This document shows, in pieces, positions 11,244 through 21,970 of a stretch of 64,000 nucleotides of DNA. A program made the position numbers and the translations under genes. Under the pieces are notes generated by a model. The model ran no database searches. It saw nothing but the letters and a program-made list of their open reading frames with translations, and was not told the origin of the DNA. This DNA is from Auriscalpium vulgare (lineage: Eukaryota > Basidiomycota > Agaricomycetes > Russulales > Auriscalpiaceae): NCBI GenBank assembly GCA_019915015.1, contig JAHBBC010000009.1, positions 310,001 through 374,000 on the forward strand, in the 5' to 3' direction. Position 1 is the stretch's first letter; the number at the start of each line of letters is the position of its first letter.

Positions 11244-12881
11244 ATGTCTCAGCACAACGACTCCGTACCCATTTCGCGCCTCCCACTCGAGATATTCTCC
11301 CACATCCTCGCCACACTTTCCAACATACACCCACCTTCGTACAGAGGGGATCCCTCCGAGCCCCCCACGCTAGGCTGGATCACTACCACCCACGTCTGCC
11401 GTCGTTGGCGCCACATCGCCCTCGATCAGGCAACCCTTTGGACGGACGTCGAGTTCACCCTTGGTACAGAGTGGGCGCAGCGCATGATCGCCCGTTCGCA
11501 ATCATTGCCAATCACACTCAACGTGTACCGGTCAGATCAGCGGACGCGAAAACTGGAAGCCCGCGATATGGAGTTGATCGCTCAGAACCTGGAGCGCGCC
11601 ACGGTCTTCCGCTTCTACGTTCTCCATAGCATGGACGGGATCATATGGACGCCCAAGAACGCGCCGATGCTCAAGGAGCTCGACCTTCTCTTCTTATCCG
11701 GCCATGGAGGACTGCACACGCTCTCCGATACGTTTCTCAGCGCCCCTGCCCTGCAACGCCTGCACTTGGACTCCTCGAAGCGATTGCCGTGGAGTTCGCC
11801 GTTGCTAAGCGGCCTAGTTACCCTGCACATGTCGCTGAACTCTCAGATGTCAGAGGAGCTTTCGCACGTCGACGAAATCCTTACTGCACTTCAACATATG
11901 CAGACGCTGCAGCACTTTTACCTGGAATATTCACTTCCTAATGCCAATGTCGGATTCTCCTCGCATGCCACTGTCGATCTCCCTAGACTCGCTTCCCTCG
12001 GACTCTTCGGATCCACCCGTGACATCGGAGTCCTCTTGCAACATCTCTCTTTCCCGGCGACGACTGTGGTCGTCCTCGAAGTGGCGATGTTCGACGAATT
12101 GGCGGAAGTAAATGCAGGTGGAGGGGACCAGGCAGCGCCCGCGCCTATGCCACTTGACGACAACCCTGCCGGGACAACTGTTGCCGGCCTCATCGCACGC
12201 TCTTTCCACACCATCATTCCCCCAATGCGGCGGCAGTCCGCCTCACCCCTTCACCGCATCACGGAGCTCGATATCGCCCTCGACAGCGAGAGCGAAACGG
12301 AGATCAACGGCATCTGGATCACGGCGGAGTGCGAGAACACTGACTCGCCCTTCACATTCACGTTCTACGGGCCACACAACCGCAGGTGGGAGACAGGCTC
12401 CCGCGGAGTCTTGCGCGGAGCCCTCGCCGTGCTAGCGTCGCCACACCTCCGCGAGCTGCGCGTCACCGACCACAGATTGCAGAAGCACGACTGGAAGATG
12501 GCCCTCGCACTCATGCCCGGGCTCGCGATCCAGAAGATCGTGGCGGTCGAAGACGCGGCGTTGGCACTATGCGGCGTGCTGGCCATGACGCGCCCTTCAC
12601 AAGAGCCGGCGCAGCGTGCTGGCCTTGAGCCATGGCAGCTCGTTCTCCCGACGCTCACCTCGCTGACCTTGGATAATGTCGACGAGGATGAGTTCGAGGG
12701 GCATGTGGACCTTCTGTGCACAATGCTGCGCATACGTGCACAGGCAGGACGCCCGCTCCAGGAGCTGGATATCAGTGCTTCTTTTGTGCACAGAGCGGCG
12801 GTGGAAAAATTGCAGGCGGCTTGCCCGGGTCTCGTTGTCAAGTGGATTGATCACTTGAAGGACGATGTACAGGAAGAGTGA
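11244..12881 (+). CDS. F-box domain protein 4
   Basis: Open frame of 545 codons. The F-box is at residues 10-25 (VPISRLPLEIFSHILATL), followed by LGWITTTHVCRRWRHIAL near residue 50. The LRR-like tail shares with protein 1 the closing motif in which an AAVEKL core precedes a short basic end. The ATG at 11,244 may be internal, because coding sequence with a helical RQYADEELALRQV stretch continues upstream in frame to about 11,161. Probable role: SCF substrate receptor. Its 3' end lies 72 bases from the stop of the convergent membrane-protein gene, and the same pairing recurs at 18.4-21.4 kb. Confidence 0.82.
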   Translation: MSQHNDSVPISRLPLEIFSHILATLSNIHPPSYRGDPSEPPTLGWITTTHVCRRWRHIALDQATLWTDVEFTLGTEWAQRMIARSQSLPITLNVYRSDQRTRKLEARDMELIAQNLERATVFRFYVLHSMDGIIWTPKNAPMLKELDLLFLSGHGGLHTLSDTFLSAPALQRLHLDSSKRLPWSSPLLSGLVTLHMSLNSQMSEELSHVDEILTALQHMQTLQHFYLEYSLPNANVGFSSHATVDLPRLASLGLFGSTRDIGVLLQHLSFPATTVVVLEVAMFDELAEVNAGGGDQAAPAPMPLDDNPAGTTVAGLIARSFHTIIPPMRRQSASPLHRITELDIALDSESETEINGIWITAECENTDSPFTFTFYGPHNRRWETGSRGVLRGALAVLASPHLRELRVTDHRLQKHDWKMALALMPGLAIQKIVAVEDAALALCGVLAMTRPSQEPAQRAGLEPWQLVLPTLTSLTLDNVDEDEFEGHVDLLCTMLRIRAQAGRPLQELDISASFVHRAAVEKLQAACPGLVVKWIDHLKDDVQEE

Positions 12882-12953
12882 CAACTATGTATACATGATG
12901 TGTTTAGAGTCGTCATGCCGAATACGAACATGTTCTGCCAGAAAGTTAATATG

Positions 12954-14082
12954 TCACACCGTCGGCCCATCGGCGCGAAGCGTCTCTGTGCCCTTATCGA
13001 ACGGACCCTACGAAGCCGTCGACATGAGCTCAAAATTAGCTGTGAACAATGGCGGCGGCGAACCTTGTGCATCTGGACATTCTCCAGCCCCCTTGGTCCC
13101 ACTTTCATATCGAAATATCGTGATCCCACGCGCTCGCGGAACCTTGCGCTCGCTGCACGGGTTCGCCTGCGATTCAAGAGGAACAGCACGAGCACGAGCG
13201 CCGCCACGCCGCCGACGACACCAGCAGCAATCGCGGCCTTGGCGCCGCGAGAGAGCCCATGTCCCTGGGATGTGGACGCGGTGACGCCTGAGGACGCGGA
13301 GGTCGACAGAGGAGGCGAGGTTGTGGATGAGCGCGAAGGAACGCCGGTGGACTCGGCAGTGTCTGTAATACTGCTAAGCGATGTCAAAAGTGAAAGGTGG
13401 TAATGCAGCTTACCGCCGTATCCTTCCGCTGCGGTGCTATTCCACGTTGCGCCAACCTGCAAACAATGAACAAATAAGCACTCGCCTCCTGAAAGATGCA
13501 AATGACAGTCCTTACCGGCGCATATGCCCAGTGAGGGACCCGCGTGATGAGCGGGATTGCGAGGGGGCCGCGATCAACACTGTCAAAGATGTTCAGATGG
13601 TGAAGTGGCCGAAAGACAAAGTACGTACTCGAGAGACGTGCAATTGTGCTCAACGAACCAACGACCCCAGCTAAACGTTGACAACCACAGGTCAGTAAGA
13701 AGTCAACGGCAGGATGAAACGAATACGCACGTGCTCCAAGGTAGCGTCTCGGTTGCGCTGCACGCGCTGGCGAGAGAGTAGATGACGGGGCTGCAGACGC
13801 ATTCTAGTGTTTAAATGAGTAAGGCTCGGGGAGAAATAGAGTCGTAACGACATACCACCGTCGCACGCATCCATCAAGACATTCTCAACGATGCAGGGCG
13901 ATTGGCCCAAGCTGTTGAACGTCTGTGAGATGCACCAGGATCAGATGTTGACGATACCGACTGCAGGATGGGACGCGACGCACCCAATTATAACCTGGTG
14001 CAAATTTGTCGATGGGACCTTGCGCGAAGACAACCGCAGCGAACGAGAGGATGAACGCCGTTGTGGTCCTGAGCAACATCAT
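12954..14082 (-). CDS. Single-pass membrane protein A, Cys-rich ectodomain
   Basis: Eight exons close in phase: 14082-13984, 13922-13856, 13803-13731, 13670-13629, 13579-13516, 13456-13414, 13362-13064 and 13007-12954, giving 246 aa. A signal peptide (MMLLRTTTAFILSFAAVVFA) is followed by a Cys-rich ectodomain (NSLGQSPC, ECVCSPVIYSLASAC, HNCTS, VPHWAYA, TWNSTAA). Next come a Ser/Thr-rich stalk, a transmembrane helix at about residues 172-193, an Arg-rich stop-transfer segment and a tail containing SRYFDMKVGP. The last intron begins GTTCGC, a weaker donor, and was placed by comparison with copy B. It resembles an unnamed basidiomycete-specific family; no function is known to me. The exon lengths 67, 73, 42, 64 and 43 are identical in copy B at 20,257-21,394. 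Confidence 0.85.
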
Positions 14083-14755
14083 GGTTACCCCCGAGGCGCA
14101 TGAGAGTGGCCGTTTGTCGTCGGTGGTTCCATTCTTTCATACACTGATACAGTCGTCATTGGGGCGGTGGCGCCGAACGAGTAGGGCAACATGGACCGTC
14201 CGATCGTGGGTGGACGTGGGAGATATCGCGGTGATGGTGCGGTGCGCGATAACAGATATTAATGCCGCCACAGGCACGGCCTCGAGGCTCGGAAAACATA
14301 TCTCCATTTGAAGACGGCCAAGCAAGCGTTCGAGCGGTCCAGATCAAGTACAGAATTCGTCGCCGGTCGGCGGACGGTCCCAAGACGGTCCACAGCCTAT
14401 TCGCGTCCATGTTCGCAGCCTTGAAGGAACGATATCAGCGAGCAAAGCCAGAAAGATATCGACAAAGATCAGGTCTAGAACAAAGGTTTGACGAGACAGG
14501 CTGCTTGGAGGCGCAGACCGGTCGGACGCGACGATTCTAGGCTGCGTGATGGTGGCAAGTGGAAGGGAAGTTGGAAGACCGAGGTCGTGGGAAATTTGCC
14601 TGCCAGGCTGAAGTACTTCGATCTTTCTACAATAATGGGCGTTATAGTAGATAATTCCAAAATACAATGCGTACTCGGTGGGCCATGGCCTCTACAAGTA
14701 GCACTGGCATTGGCATGTACAGACAAGACTACTGGGCTTGCTCTAACTACTGCTA

Positions 14756-16382
14756 TCACGAAACGAAGTTCTCTGTCTCCTTCTCATACTGGGCCTGCGG
14801 CTTGTACTTCGCCGCCGGATCATCCAAGAGCGTCTTGACACTCGTGTGGAATGTCGGGTTCGGTGGAATGACCCTCCCTGCGCCGCGATGCAGCCTGTGG
14901 AACGCATCAAAAGCAGCTCAACGCGCCCAGAGCTTAGAATACGAGAGACATACCCGCGCCGGGAGACCGCCCCGCCCGCCTTGTCCTGGTGGAGGAACGT
15001 GATGGGCAGGTACTCGAGAATCCACCACAGAGGGAAGCGCTTCAGCTCGTCGCGGATCGGCATCGTGACGTCGAGCAGGTCGAGGTCGTCCGGCTTCCCG
15101 CCCGCAGTCAGTGCCTTGATCTCGACATCGTCGAACACAATTCCACATTTGCTGCGAGTTACTTCGCGCACCATCCAGCGCAGGGGCACGTTGCTGAGCA
15201 TGTTCGGGGTCGCGTCTTTGACGGCGCCGCCGCCGACATCTGTGGGTCATAATCAAGTCAAATTTGTAACATTGGACTGCAGAGAGATACGCGTACCGGT
15301 GTGACCGCCGACAAACCAAACCTCTTCAGCATCCGTGAAGAACTTCTCGGAGGCGCCTTGGGGACCATTACCTGCACCTTTGTACAAGCTGGGTATGAAG
15401 CGCACGCGATGCTAGGTTTCGTGGAAGGGGTCAGCTAAGCCGCACGGAGTAAGGTAGGGGGCAATGATACCTCGTCAAGCGCGAGCCCATGTCTGAAGGT
15501 CTTGATATTCGAGTTCATCGATACGAAGGGAAGCGTGCGTGCAAGCACGAGGCCGACACTCGCCACAGTATCCCTTCATGGTCTGTCGTCAAACATACCA
15601 GACGAGAGTGATTTAGAAAAGATGAGACGAACCACGCGCCAAGGAATTCGACAGGGACGTCGCGGCAGAACGTTTTCTTGAAGCCGGGCGCGAGGGCTTC
15701 GTCGACTGCGCGCGTCGACGAGTAGATCCGGTACGCAAAGGTCATCTGCTCGGCGTTGTCCTTCTCCAGCAGGCCGACCTATGCACCGACTGTCAGCACG
15801 ACAAGATATCGTAAGACTGAGAACATGGGAGCACCTTCTTCAGCATGCCGGCTAGGGCTCGGGCGGTATATGCGCCGCGCGAGAAGCCTACGGTGCACAG
15901 ATGGTCTTGTCAAAATAGTGCACTACTTAAATAGGATCACTGGTGGGCGCACCAAACAAGCAGACTTTATCGCCGGCGTTGTAGTTCTGCATCAAGAACT
16001 TATATCCATCGAGGACGTGCGCAGACAAGTACCAGGCGAATGCCTGGTCGAGAAGAGCGGCAGCGCGGTGCGCATATGGCCGTACTACTCCCGGCTGAAA
16101 GTACGTCCCGATTCCGGCCTGTGACATCGGCACGATCAGACAAAGAAAGGTTGACAAGTTATCGCAAGAAGGGGCGCACCTGGTAGTAGCAGAGTTGGTC
16201 CTGGGCGCGGTCCTTCTGGAGCAAGGAGTAAAACTTGACGACGTTGGTGTTCTGCAAAGACGAAATACCCAATCGATTCACATCATTCATTCAAAAAGAA
16301 GTGCATGAAGACGTACATCGTCGTCGTACTCGTCGGACGTCCCGTCGAAGCACAAAACGAGAGTGCGGGGCTTGCTGGACAT
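14756..16382 (-). CDS. DUF2235 alpha/beta hydrolase (T6SS Tle1 phospholipase-like)
   Basis: Nine exons close in phase: 16382-16317, 16251-16180, 16118-15953, 15887-15835, 15778-15633, 15573-15471, 15411-15297, 15239-14954 and 14894-14756; 381 aa. The N-terminus RTLVLCFDGTSDEYDDD is the usual start of the family. The nucleophile elbow GFSRGAYTARALAGM puts the Ser at residue 104. WDTVASVG follows at about 168-175, and the family signature GGHTDVGGG lies near 237-245. In bacteria the DUF2235 fold is a phospholipase effector; fungal members are common but uncharacterised, so the substrate is unknown. No signal peptide or transmembrane segment is seen, so it is probably cytosolic. Several donors are non-consensus (GTTCGT at 15,632), but reading continuity supports them. 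Confidence 0.9.
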
Positions 16383-17112
16383 ACTTGATTTGACCGGTGA
16401 TACTGGTGGTGGGAGAGGCGACAGGCCATACTTATATATGTTCGGGGCATACGGTTCCAATCAAAGAGCTTTCCGAAATTCCGAGCTTAACCAGACAGCA
16501 TGTAGGCACCCCGCCGTCGTACGAGGTCAGAACAAGGATCCACGATGACACCGGAGCTAAGCGATCAGAGCTCAGCCTTGAGCAAGAGGTCAGCAGCACC
16601 CTAGCGACTTCCGAGAGACGCATCCAGGAAGATCGGTCGTTGTCAGAGCCCTTGCATTCCGCCGGAAAGAGCACCGAAAAAACACGGGCGTCGAGCTGGC
16701 ACCAGTCTCCGGAATTCGCGTGCCTTTAAATGACATCGGGATTGAGGATCCTGACAGCGTGCCCAATATCGGTGTTTTCTGGTGAGCCCGGAGGGCGTCG
16801 ATGTAGATGTCAAGCAACATCCAAGTCGCTGGCGCCTCATACTATTATCAATATCACGTGTGAATGTACTGCCATTCGGGCTTCGGCTGAGGGCTCTATC
16901 GAAGTCACTTGGCTTGTACACTTCCACCACGCACCCAGCTAGAATCAAGCCCTGTTTTTATCTAGTCGTACGTCGTCATCTCTCGAGTCTCAGGTCGCGG
17001 GAAACAGACTAAGGGGACCACAGGAATAAGTCGTGCAACTACGTTCGTGTGCTCACAGGCTGCAGCGCTTATTCGACTCTCGGGGTGCCAGTAACTGCGT
17101 TTCGAGCACACG
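16383..17112. other. Divergent intergenic region
   Basis: About 730 bases between the start of the DUF2235 gene (-) and VPS25 (+). Presumably contains both promoters. No gene, repeat or RNA was recognised. Confidence 0.5.
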
Positions 17113-17912
17113 ATGCCCTCTTTGTCAACATATACAACACCAAGCGGTGCGCTCGATACGTTCTTATGTATCGATGGCGTTGCTCAACCCGTAATCAAGG
17201 CTTTCTCCTTCCATCGATTCACTCTGCCGCGCCATTCTTCACGTCCGTGCTGTCTTATGCCAGCTTTATTCTGGTCACTCACCCTTCTCAAACAGCCAGC
17301 AGCCCTTTGAAACGGCCCAAAGCTCAGCCACCGAACTATGGATACGTCTTATCCTGACATACGCGCGACACCGACGGTTATTCGTGCTGCGCGTCGAGGA
17401 CACAGAAAAGACAGGAGAGTGGGACGAAGTTTTGCGGAATGAGAGGATCAACCGTGCGTGCTTTGATTTTAATACACATGCTCTGCTGTACTCAATTCGC
17501 AATCTTTCGATGCAGGGAGAATGAAGGCGGGCCACCTCGAGTTTGTCTTGGGCTCGATGGTGACGAAGGGCCTCGCTGCATACGAGCCCCCAGACCAGAC
17601 ACGCTCCGTCCTCCTGTACTGGCGCCTCCCCGAGGAATGGGCCGAGGCGCTGCACGAATGGGTGCGCACCTCCATACCAGACTCCCTCCTGCACTCTTCT
17701 GATTCTCTTTTCAGGCTACGAACACCGGGCAGCTCAACACGATCCTCACATTCTACGAAATCACCGACCCACCCATCGCGTCCGAGCTCTCCGGCCTGCC
17801 TCTGCATCTCCTACGCAGTGCCATTGCCATCCTCGCAAAGTCGGGCCGCGCACAGACGATCAGCATCGCGGATGGCGACGGCGTGCGGTTCTTTGCGAGA
17901 ACTGGGCGCTGA
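17113..17912 (+). CDS. VPS25: ESCRT-II complex subunit VPS25
   Basis: Five exons close in phase: 17113-17146, 17200-17242, 17296-17453, 17516-17661 and 17715-17912; 192 aa, the usual fungal VPS25 length. Diagnostic stretches are the N-terminal FLLPSIHSAAPFFT, the first winged helix with LILTYARHRRLFVLRVED and EVLRNERINRRM, the central SVLLYWRLPEEWAEALHEW, and the C-terminal GQLNTILTFYEITD with AIAILAKSGRAQTI near the end. VPS25 is the two-copy arm of ESCRT-II, which sorts ubiquitinated membrane proteins into multivesicular bodies and recruits ESCRT-III through VPS20. Introns of 53-62 nt have normal signals. It is a single-copy housekeeping gene among expanded F-box genes. The start at 17,113 is the only ATG that joins in phase. 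Confidence 0.96.
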
Positions 17913-18367
17913 ACTGCGGGTTGAAGCGGACGCATGTACCCAGTAAGCAATCGAATATGCTGTAAGTATTCATGAATTGTAGGCCATCCCGGCACAATAG
18001 TGTACCCCACAACTTGGTCAGGATTCGCCGAAACTACACTGATTTGGCCTATCGATCCTAATCCGACCCCAGAGTCTATTGTGCCTGCCAGCCGCCTACC
18101 CCGCAGCATTGTTCACTGTTCCAACGCGGTGTCGTGACCGGGGAAGATGCACGGCCCGTGGACGCGGTGTGGCCGGTCGAGGACCACTTAAAACTGGCAA
18201 AATTCGCTCTCTTCTTCCTCCGCTTTGCACCGTCGGACTTTCTCTCTCTGCCCTGCAAAAGTATCCGCCACAGCTGTCCAGCCCACTACAACCAATGAAG
18301 GCTATCCCCCAAAGATCCCAGTACGCAAGCCATTCATCCTCATCCCTCAGCTCACTGACCTCGAGTT
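17913..18367. other. Intergenic spacer
   Basis: About 450 bases between VPS25 and an F-box gene. An ATG at 18,295 followed by a possible donor near 18,320 could be an upstream exon of the F-box gene, but this is weak. Confidence 0.35.
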
Positions 18368-20041
18368 GTGAACGGTAGCTCCCTTGCCATGGCCAGAGTT
18401 CCCGCCCACGCAAATCATGGCTTCTCGACAGCACTCAGCCCCGTCGCGGACTTCCCAGTGGAGCTTGTCGTCCTCATCTTTTCTTCCTTGCGGTCCATCT
18501 CCCCTCCAAAGTATTATGAAGCCCGCCCCTGCCCCGACCTCGGATGGATCACCGTCACCCAAGTTTGCCGGCGCTGGCGCCATATCGCCTTCCAAGCCCG
18601 GTGCCTCTGGTCCGATGTCGCGTTCTCCCTGGGTGCCGAGTGGGCCGGGCTCATGATGCGTCGCTCGCACCCGATGCCGCTCGTGATGCGCGCGCGCATG
18701 CCCGGTTTGCGCGGCTGGCAGCTGAGCGAGGAGGTGACGGAGACGATGAACGCATGCATGTTCCGCGCAACGGAGCTGCGCCTCCTCGTGGCCTACCCCA
18801 AAACGAAGGCAATCCTCGAGACCCTCACCTCCCCCGCACCCAAGCTCACGGAGCTGCACATCCAGATCACCATTCCTTCCACCTATGGTTACGACTTCCC
18901 GACGGCCTTCCTCGGCGGCGTCGTCCCTTCCCTCCGCCGCCTGCACATAAACAGCACGCAACGCTTCCCTTGGGAGCACGCGATCCTCGGCGCGCAGCTC
19001 ACCGAACTCAAAATGCGCTATGCCTCGCTGGAGACGCAGCCACTAGAAGACCTGCCATTATTCGACTGCCTCCTCGACACCCTCCGCGCCCTGCCATCTC
19101 TCGAGTACCTCGCGCTTGACGCGGTGTTCTTCACGCCCGATGACGAGCCCCGGATGCCCGCGGTGCTGCCCCACCTCGAAAACCTCGAACTGCGCGTGCT
19201 CGCCGATGCAGCCCCCGCCCTCTTCTCCGCCCTCGCGCTGCCCGCGCGCACGATGGTGCGCATCGACGCCGCATACGACCGCATGTCGGAGCCCGAGGAC
19301 GGCTGGCTCCGCGACTTCGTGCAGACACTCACGGGCGCGCTGTGCCTTGGCGGGCCTGCGCCGCCGCGGACGCGCATGCACGCGTGGGCGCGCGCCAGCG
19401 TCGTCTCGGTGGCCGCCTCTGGCACCGCGGACCAGATCGGCCCGGACATCCGGCTGATTTTCGAGCCAGAGGCATGGCAGGATGCTGCGCTGCCCGGTCG
19501 CTGGCTGTCGCAGCACGCCGCGGCGATGCTCGCGTCGGCGGACCTCGAGAATTTGGTCATCAACGACGACGGGTGGGACAACGAGGCGCTGGCGCGGCTG
19601 CCCCATCTGCCGAAGCTTTGCGCGGTAGATGCGCGGGGGGATTCCGCGGTGGACCTGTGCATGGCGCTGTACCACATGCCTGCGCCCGACGAGGCGGGCC
19701 CGGCGGTGGGCCGTACAGGTGCATCTACCACTGCGGACAAGCCTGAGCAGTGGCGCTACATCATGCCCGTGCTGTCCTCGCTCAGGCTCCGCTGCGTCGA
19801 CTTTGCCAAATATTCGATGTTCAAGACCACTTGTGGCGACGGGATCCCTGGGGAGCGCTTGCCTCTCAAAGACGCGGAGCCTTTCAGCGACGCCCTGCCT
19901 AGGTGGCTTAGATGGCGGGCATACGATGGGTTTCCGTTGGAGAAACTACACTTGGACCAGTGCAAGGTGGACAACGAGTGTTTAGAGAAGCTACGGGCGA
20001 TACCAGGTTTGACGGTGTTGCACGCCGATAGAGCGGTTTAG
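18368..20041 (+). CDS. F-box domain protein 5
   Basis: Open frame of 557 codons. After a short N-terminus the F-box reads VADFPVELVVLIFSSLRSI (about residues 26-44), followed by LGWITVTQVCRRWRHIAF near 59-76. The remainder is LRR-like with the family motifs TAFLGGVVPSLRRL and QRFPW. GC content is very high, and codon use favours C/G at third positions more than in the other F-box genes, so many long frames appear on the opposite strand; those are shadows. It probably acts as an SCF substrate adaptor. It sits just upstream of, and convergent with, membrane protein B, the same pairing as F-box 4 with membrane protein A. Confidence 0.85.
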   Translation: MNGSSLAMARVPAHANHGFSTALSPVADFPVELVVLIFSSLRSISPPKYYEARPCPDLGWITVTQVCRRWRHIAFQARCLWSDVAFSLGAEWAGLMMRRSHPMPLVMRARMPGLRGWQLSEEVTETMNACMFRATELRLLVAYPKTKAILETLTSPAPKLTELHIQITIPSTYGYDFPTAFLGGVVPSLRRLHINSTQRFPWEHAILGAQLTELKMRYASLETQPLEDLPLFDCLLDTLRALPSLEYLALDAVFFTPDDEPRMPAVLPHLENLELRVLADAAPALFSALALPARTMVRIDAAYDRMSEPEDGWLRDFVQTLTGALCLGGPAPPRTRMHAWARASVVSVAASGTADQIGPDIRLIFEPEAWQDAALPGRWLSQHAAAMLASADLENLVINDDGWDNEALARLPHLPKLCAVDARGDSAVDLCMALYHMPAPDEAGPAVGRTGASTTADKPEQWRYIMPVLSSLRLRCVDFAKYSMFKTTCGDGIPGERLPLKDAEPFSDALPRWLRWRAYDGFPLEKLHLDQCKVDNECLEKLRAIPGLTVLHADRAV

Positions 20042-20256
20042 GGAAGCGCAGCAGTAGGACAATCAGTATTTGACTCAACAACAATGATATGTACAATTAT
20101 GTATGAGAACAGTGCGTAAAAACAACATACCAGTGGTTTGGGAATGCGTCGGTCGACGGGTACAGATAAATAGTTACAACATCTTGAAAAGCAGCAGGCG
20201 AGAGCAACACAAGAAAGCAAGAAATAAGTTGATTGGCGATGAGTTAGCATGGGAGC

Positions 20257-21394
20257 TCAGACGCTCGACTTCTCTGGGGGCATATTGGCGACGGTGCGGC
20301 CGAACGGGCCCTGTGTGCACGATTAGCCAGCACGCCGCATCACCATCATACGACACGCACCTCGCGCATGCGCACATTCTCCAGGCCAGCCGGTCCAACT
20401 TTCATATCGAAGTAGCGCGACTGCACGCGCTCGCGGAAGCGCGTGCTCATCTCGCGCGTGCGCCGGCGGCTGCAGAGGAGGAAAACCAGCACAACCGCGG
20501 CGACACCGCCGACAACCCCCGCGGCGATGGCGGCCTGGGCGCCGCGCGAGAGTCCGTGTGAGGACGAGCTGGCGGCGGCGGTGCTGGAGCTAACGGACGA
20601 CGTGGGCGGGGCGTAGATGCCTGTGAAGGGGGGCGAAGTCGCGCTTGCCGGGCTGGAAGATTCGGGGTTGGCTAGAGTGCAATATGAGATTCTAAAGTTA
20701 TGAGAGAGGGGAGGGTAACACGTACCGCCGATGAGCTGCGCGGCGGTGCTGTTCCAGGTCGCGAGCACCTAGAACCAGAACGCGTCAGGACAGAAATAAG
20801 GGGCAGGGGCAAGGGGCAGCGTACGTCTGCGTACGCCCAGTGAGGGACCACGGTGGTGTCGGGAATCGTGACATGGCTCATGTCGAGCCTAAGCGGTCGC
20901 CATGAGCATGAACCGCAGTATAAGGTCACAACACTCACTGTACTGAGGTGCAGTTGTTGGCCGTGTACCAATGGCTCCAGCTGAAGGACATCAGCTACAC
21001 GTCGACGAAGTAACTCAATGGCACGTACTTGCCCCACGTGAGCGTTTCGCAGGCATCGCACGCGCTCGCAAGCGAGTAGATAACGGGGTTGCACACGCAG
21101 TCTAGGGCGGGCGTTCAGGCTTCAGGTGTGATTGGCGCGCAGTATCAAAGGGACTGACCAGTTTCGCAGGCCTCCTCTACCAAGAATTCGACCGTGCATG
21201 GCGTTTGACCGAGGGAGTTGTACAGCTGGATAAATGCGTGTCGACTGAGACGTCGTGGAAAGGAGATCAACGAGGCCGCGTACCCAATCCCAACCAGGCG
21301 CGCACTGCACGTCATCGACGACGGCGCCGCCAACCGCGCTTGCAAGCGCGAGCGCCGCGAGGATGAAGGATCCTGCTGTGCTGAAGGGTAGCAT
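20257..21394 (-). CDS. Single-pass membrane protein B, paralog of A
   Basis: Eight exons close in phase: 21394-21284, 21225-21159, 21101-21029, 20980-20939, 20888-20825, 20768-20726, 20671-20361 and 20310-20257; 254 aa. Signal peptide MLPFSTAGSFILAALALASA; ectodomain with NSLGQTPC, DCVCNPVIYSLASACDAC, NNCTS, VPHWAYA and TWNSTAA; Ser/Thr-rich stalk; transmembrane helix at about 180-201; cytoplasmic tail with SRYFDMKVGP and a final GPFGRTVANMPPEKSSV. Exons 2-6 have exactly the lengths of copy A. An alternative upstream ATG would add 23 hydrophobic residues; I chose the internal one because it aligns with the start of copy A. Function unknown; the architecture suggests a cell-surface sensor or wall-associated protein. 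Confidence 0.87.
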
Positions 21395-21970
21395 CGGGGG
21401 CAAGGTCGTCGTGAAGGTCAGGAGCAAGCCGACGAAGAGCGGAGCTGATAACGAGACGTACATAAGGGCTCTGATCTGGCGGATATATATTTCCCTTTCT
21501 GCCGACCGCCGACCGCCGACGCGCACGACAACCGCCGCTCAAACTTCGAGCTTCAAGACCAGCAACCCAGCAACTCTGGCCGATCTCCATTGAGGGCGGC
21601 CCTGTGTTCTATCGAAGAAGACCGAGCCGAGCGCGAGTGTTATGTTTGATAGGCTCAGCAACACCTGACTCGGCCCAGGGGAAGCTCATCGTTGTCGCCG
21701 GCCTGCGGTGTCGTCGTCGCGGTAGAGTGCTTAGGATCTGGGGTCATGGTGGAAAGCAAGGAGCCGCGTAGGTGAGTTCCATTGATGCTGTATGCCACGA
21801 GGCCGGTTGATCATAATTTTGCCAGATCTGCACGAGAGACCTCGCCGGTAATATTATTATCTACGCACTCGCAGACGATGTCTTAAAGTCCCTATGTACA
21901 CTGCTGTGGTGACCAATGCCATCACTCAAAATCGTAAACGCATCCCTTCTCTGCCACTCTTCGGACCTCG
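21395..21970. other. Intergenic spacer
   Basis: Lies between two minus-strand genes. Contains the promoter of membrane protein B and the 3' flank of F-box 6. Nothing else was seen. Confidence 0.45.

Noticed and set aside
19018..19740. Minus-strand frames of 205-240 codons opposite F-box 5
   Set aside because: Shadow of a very GC-rich coding sequence with strong third-position C/G bias.
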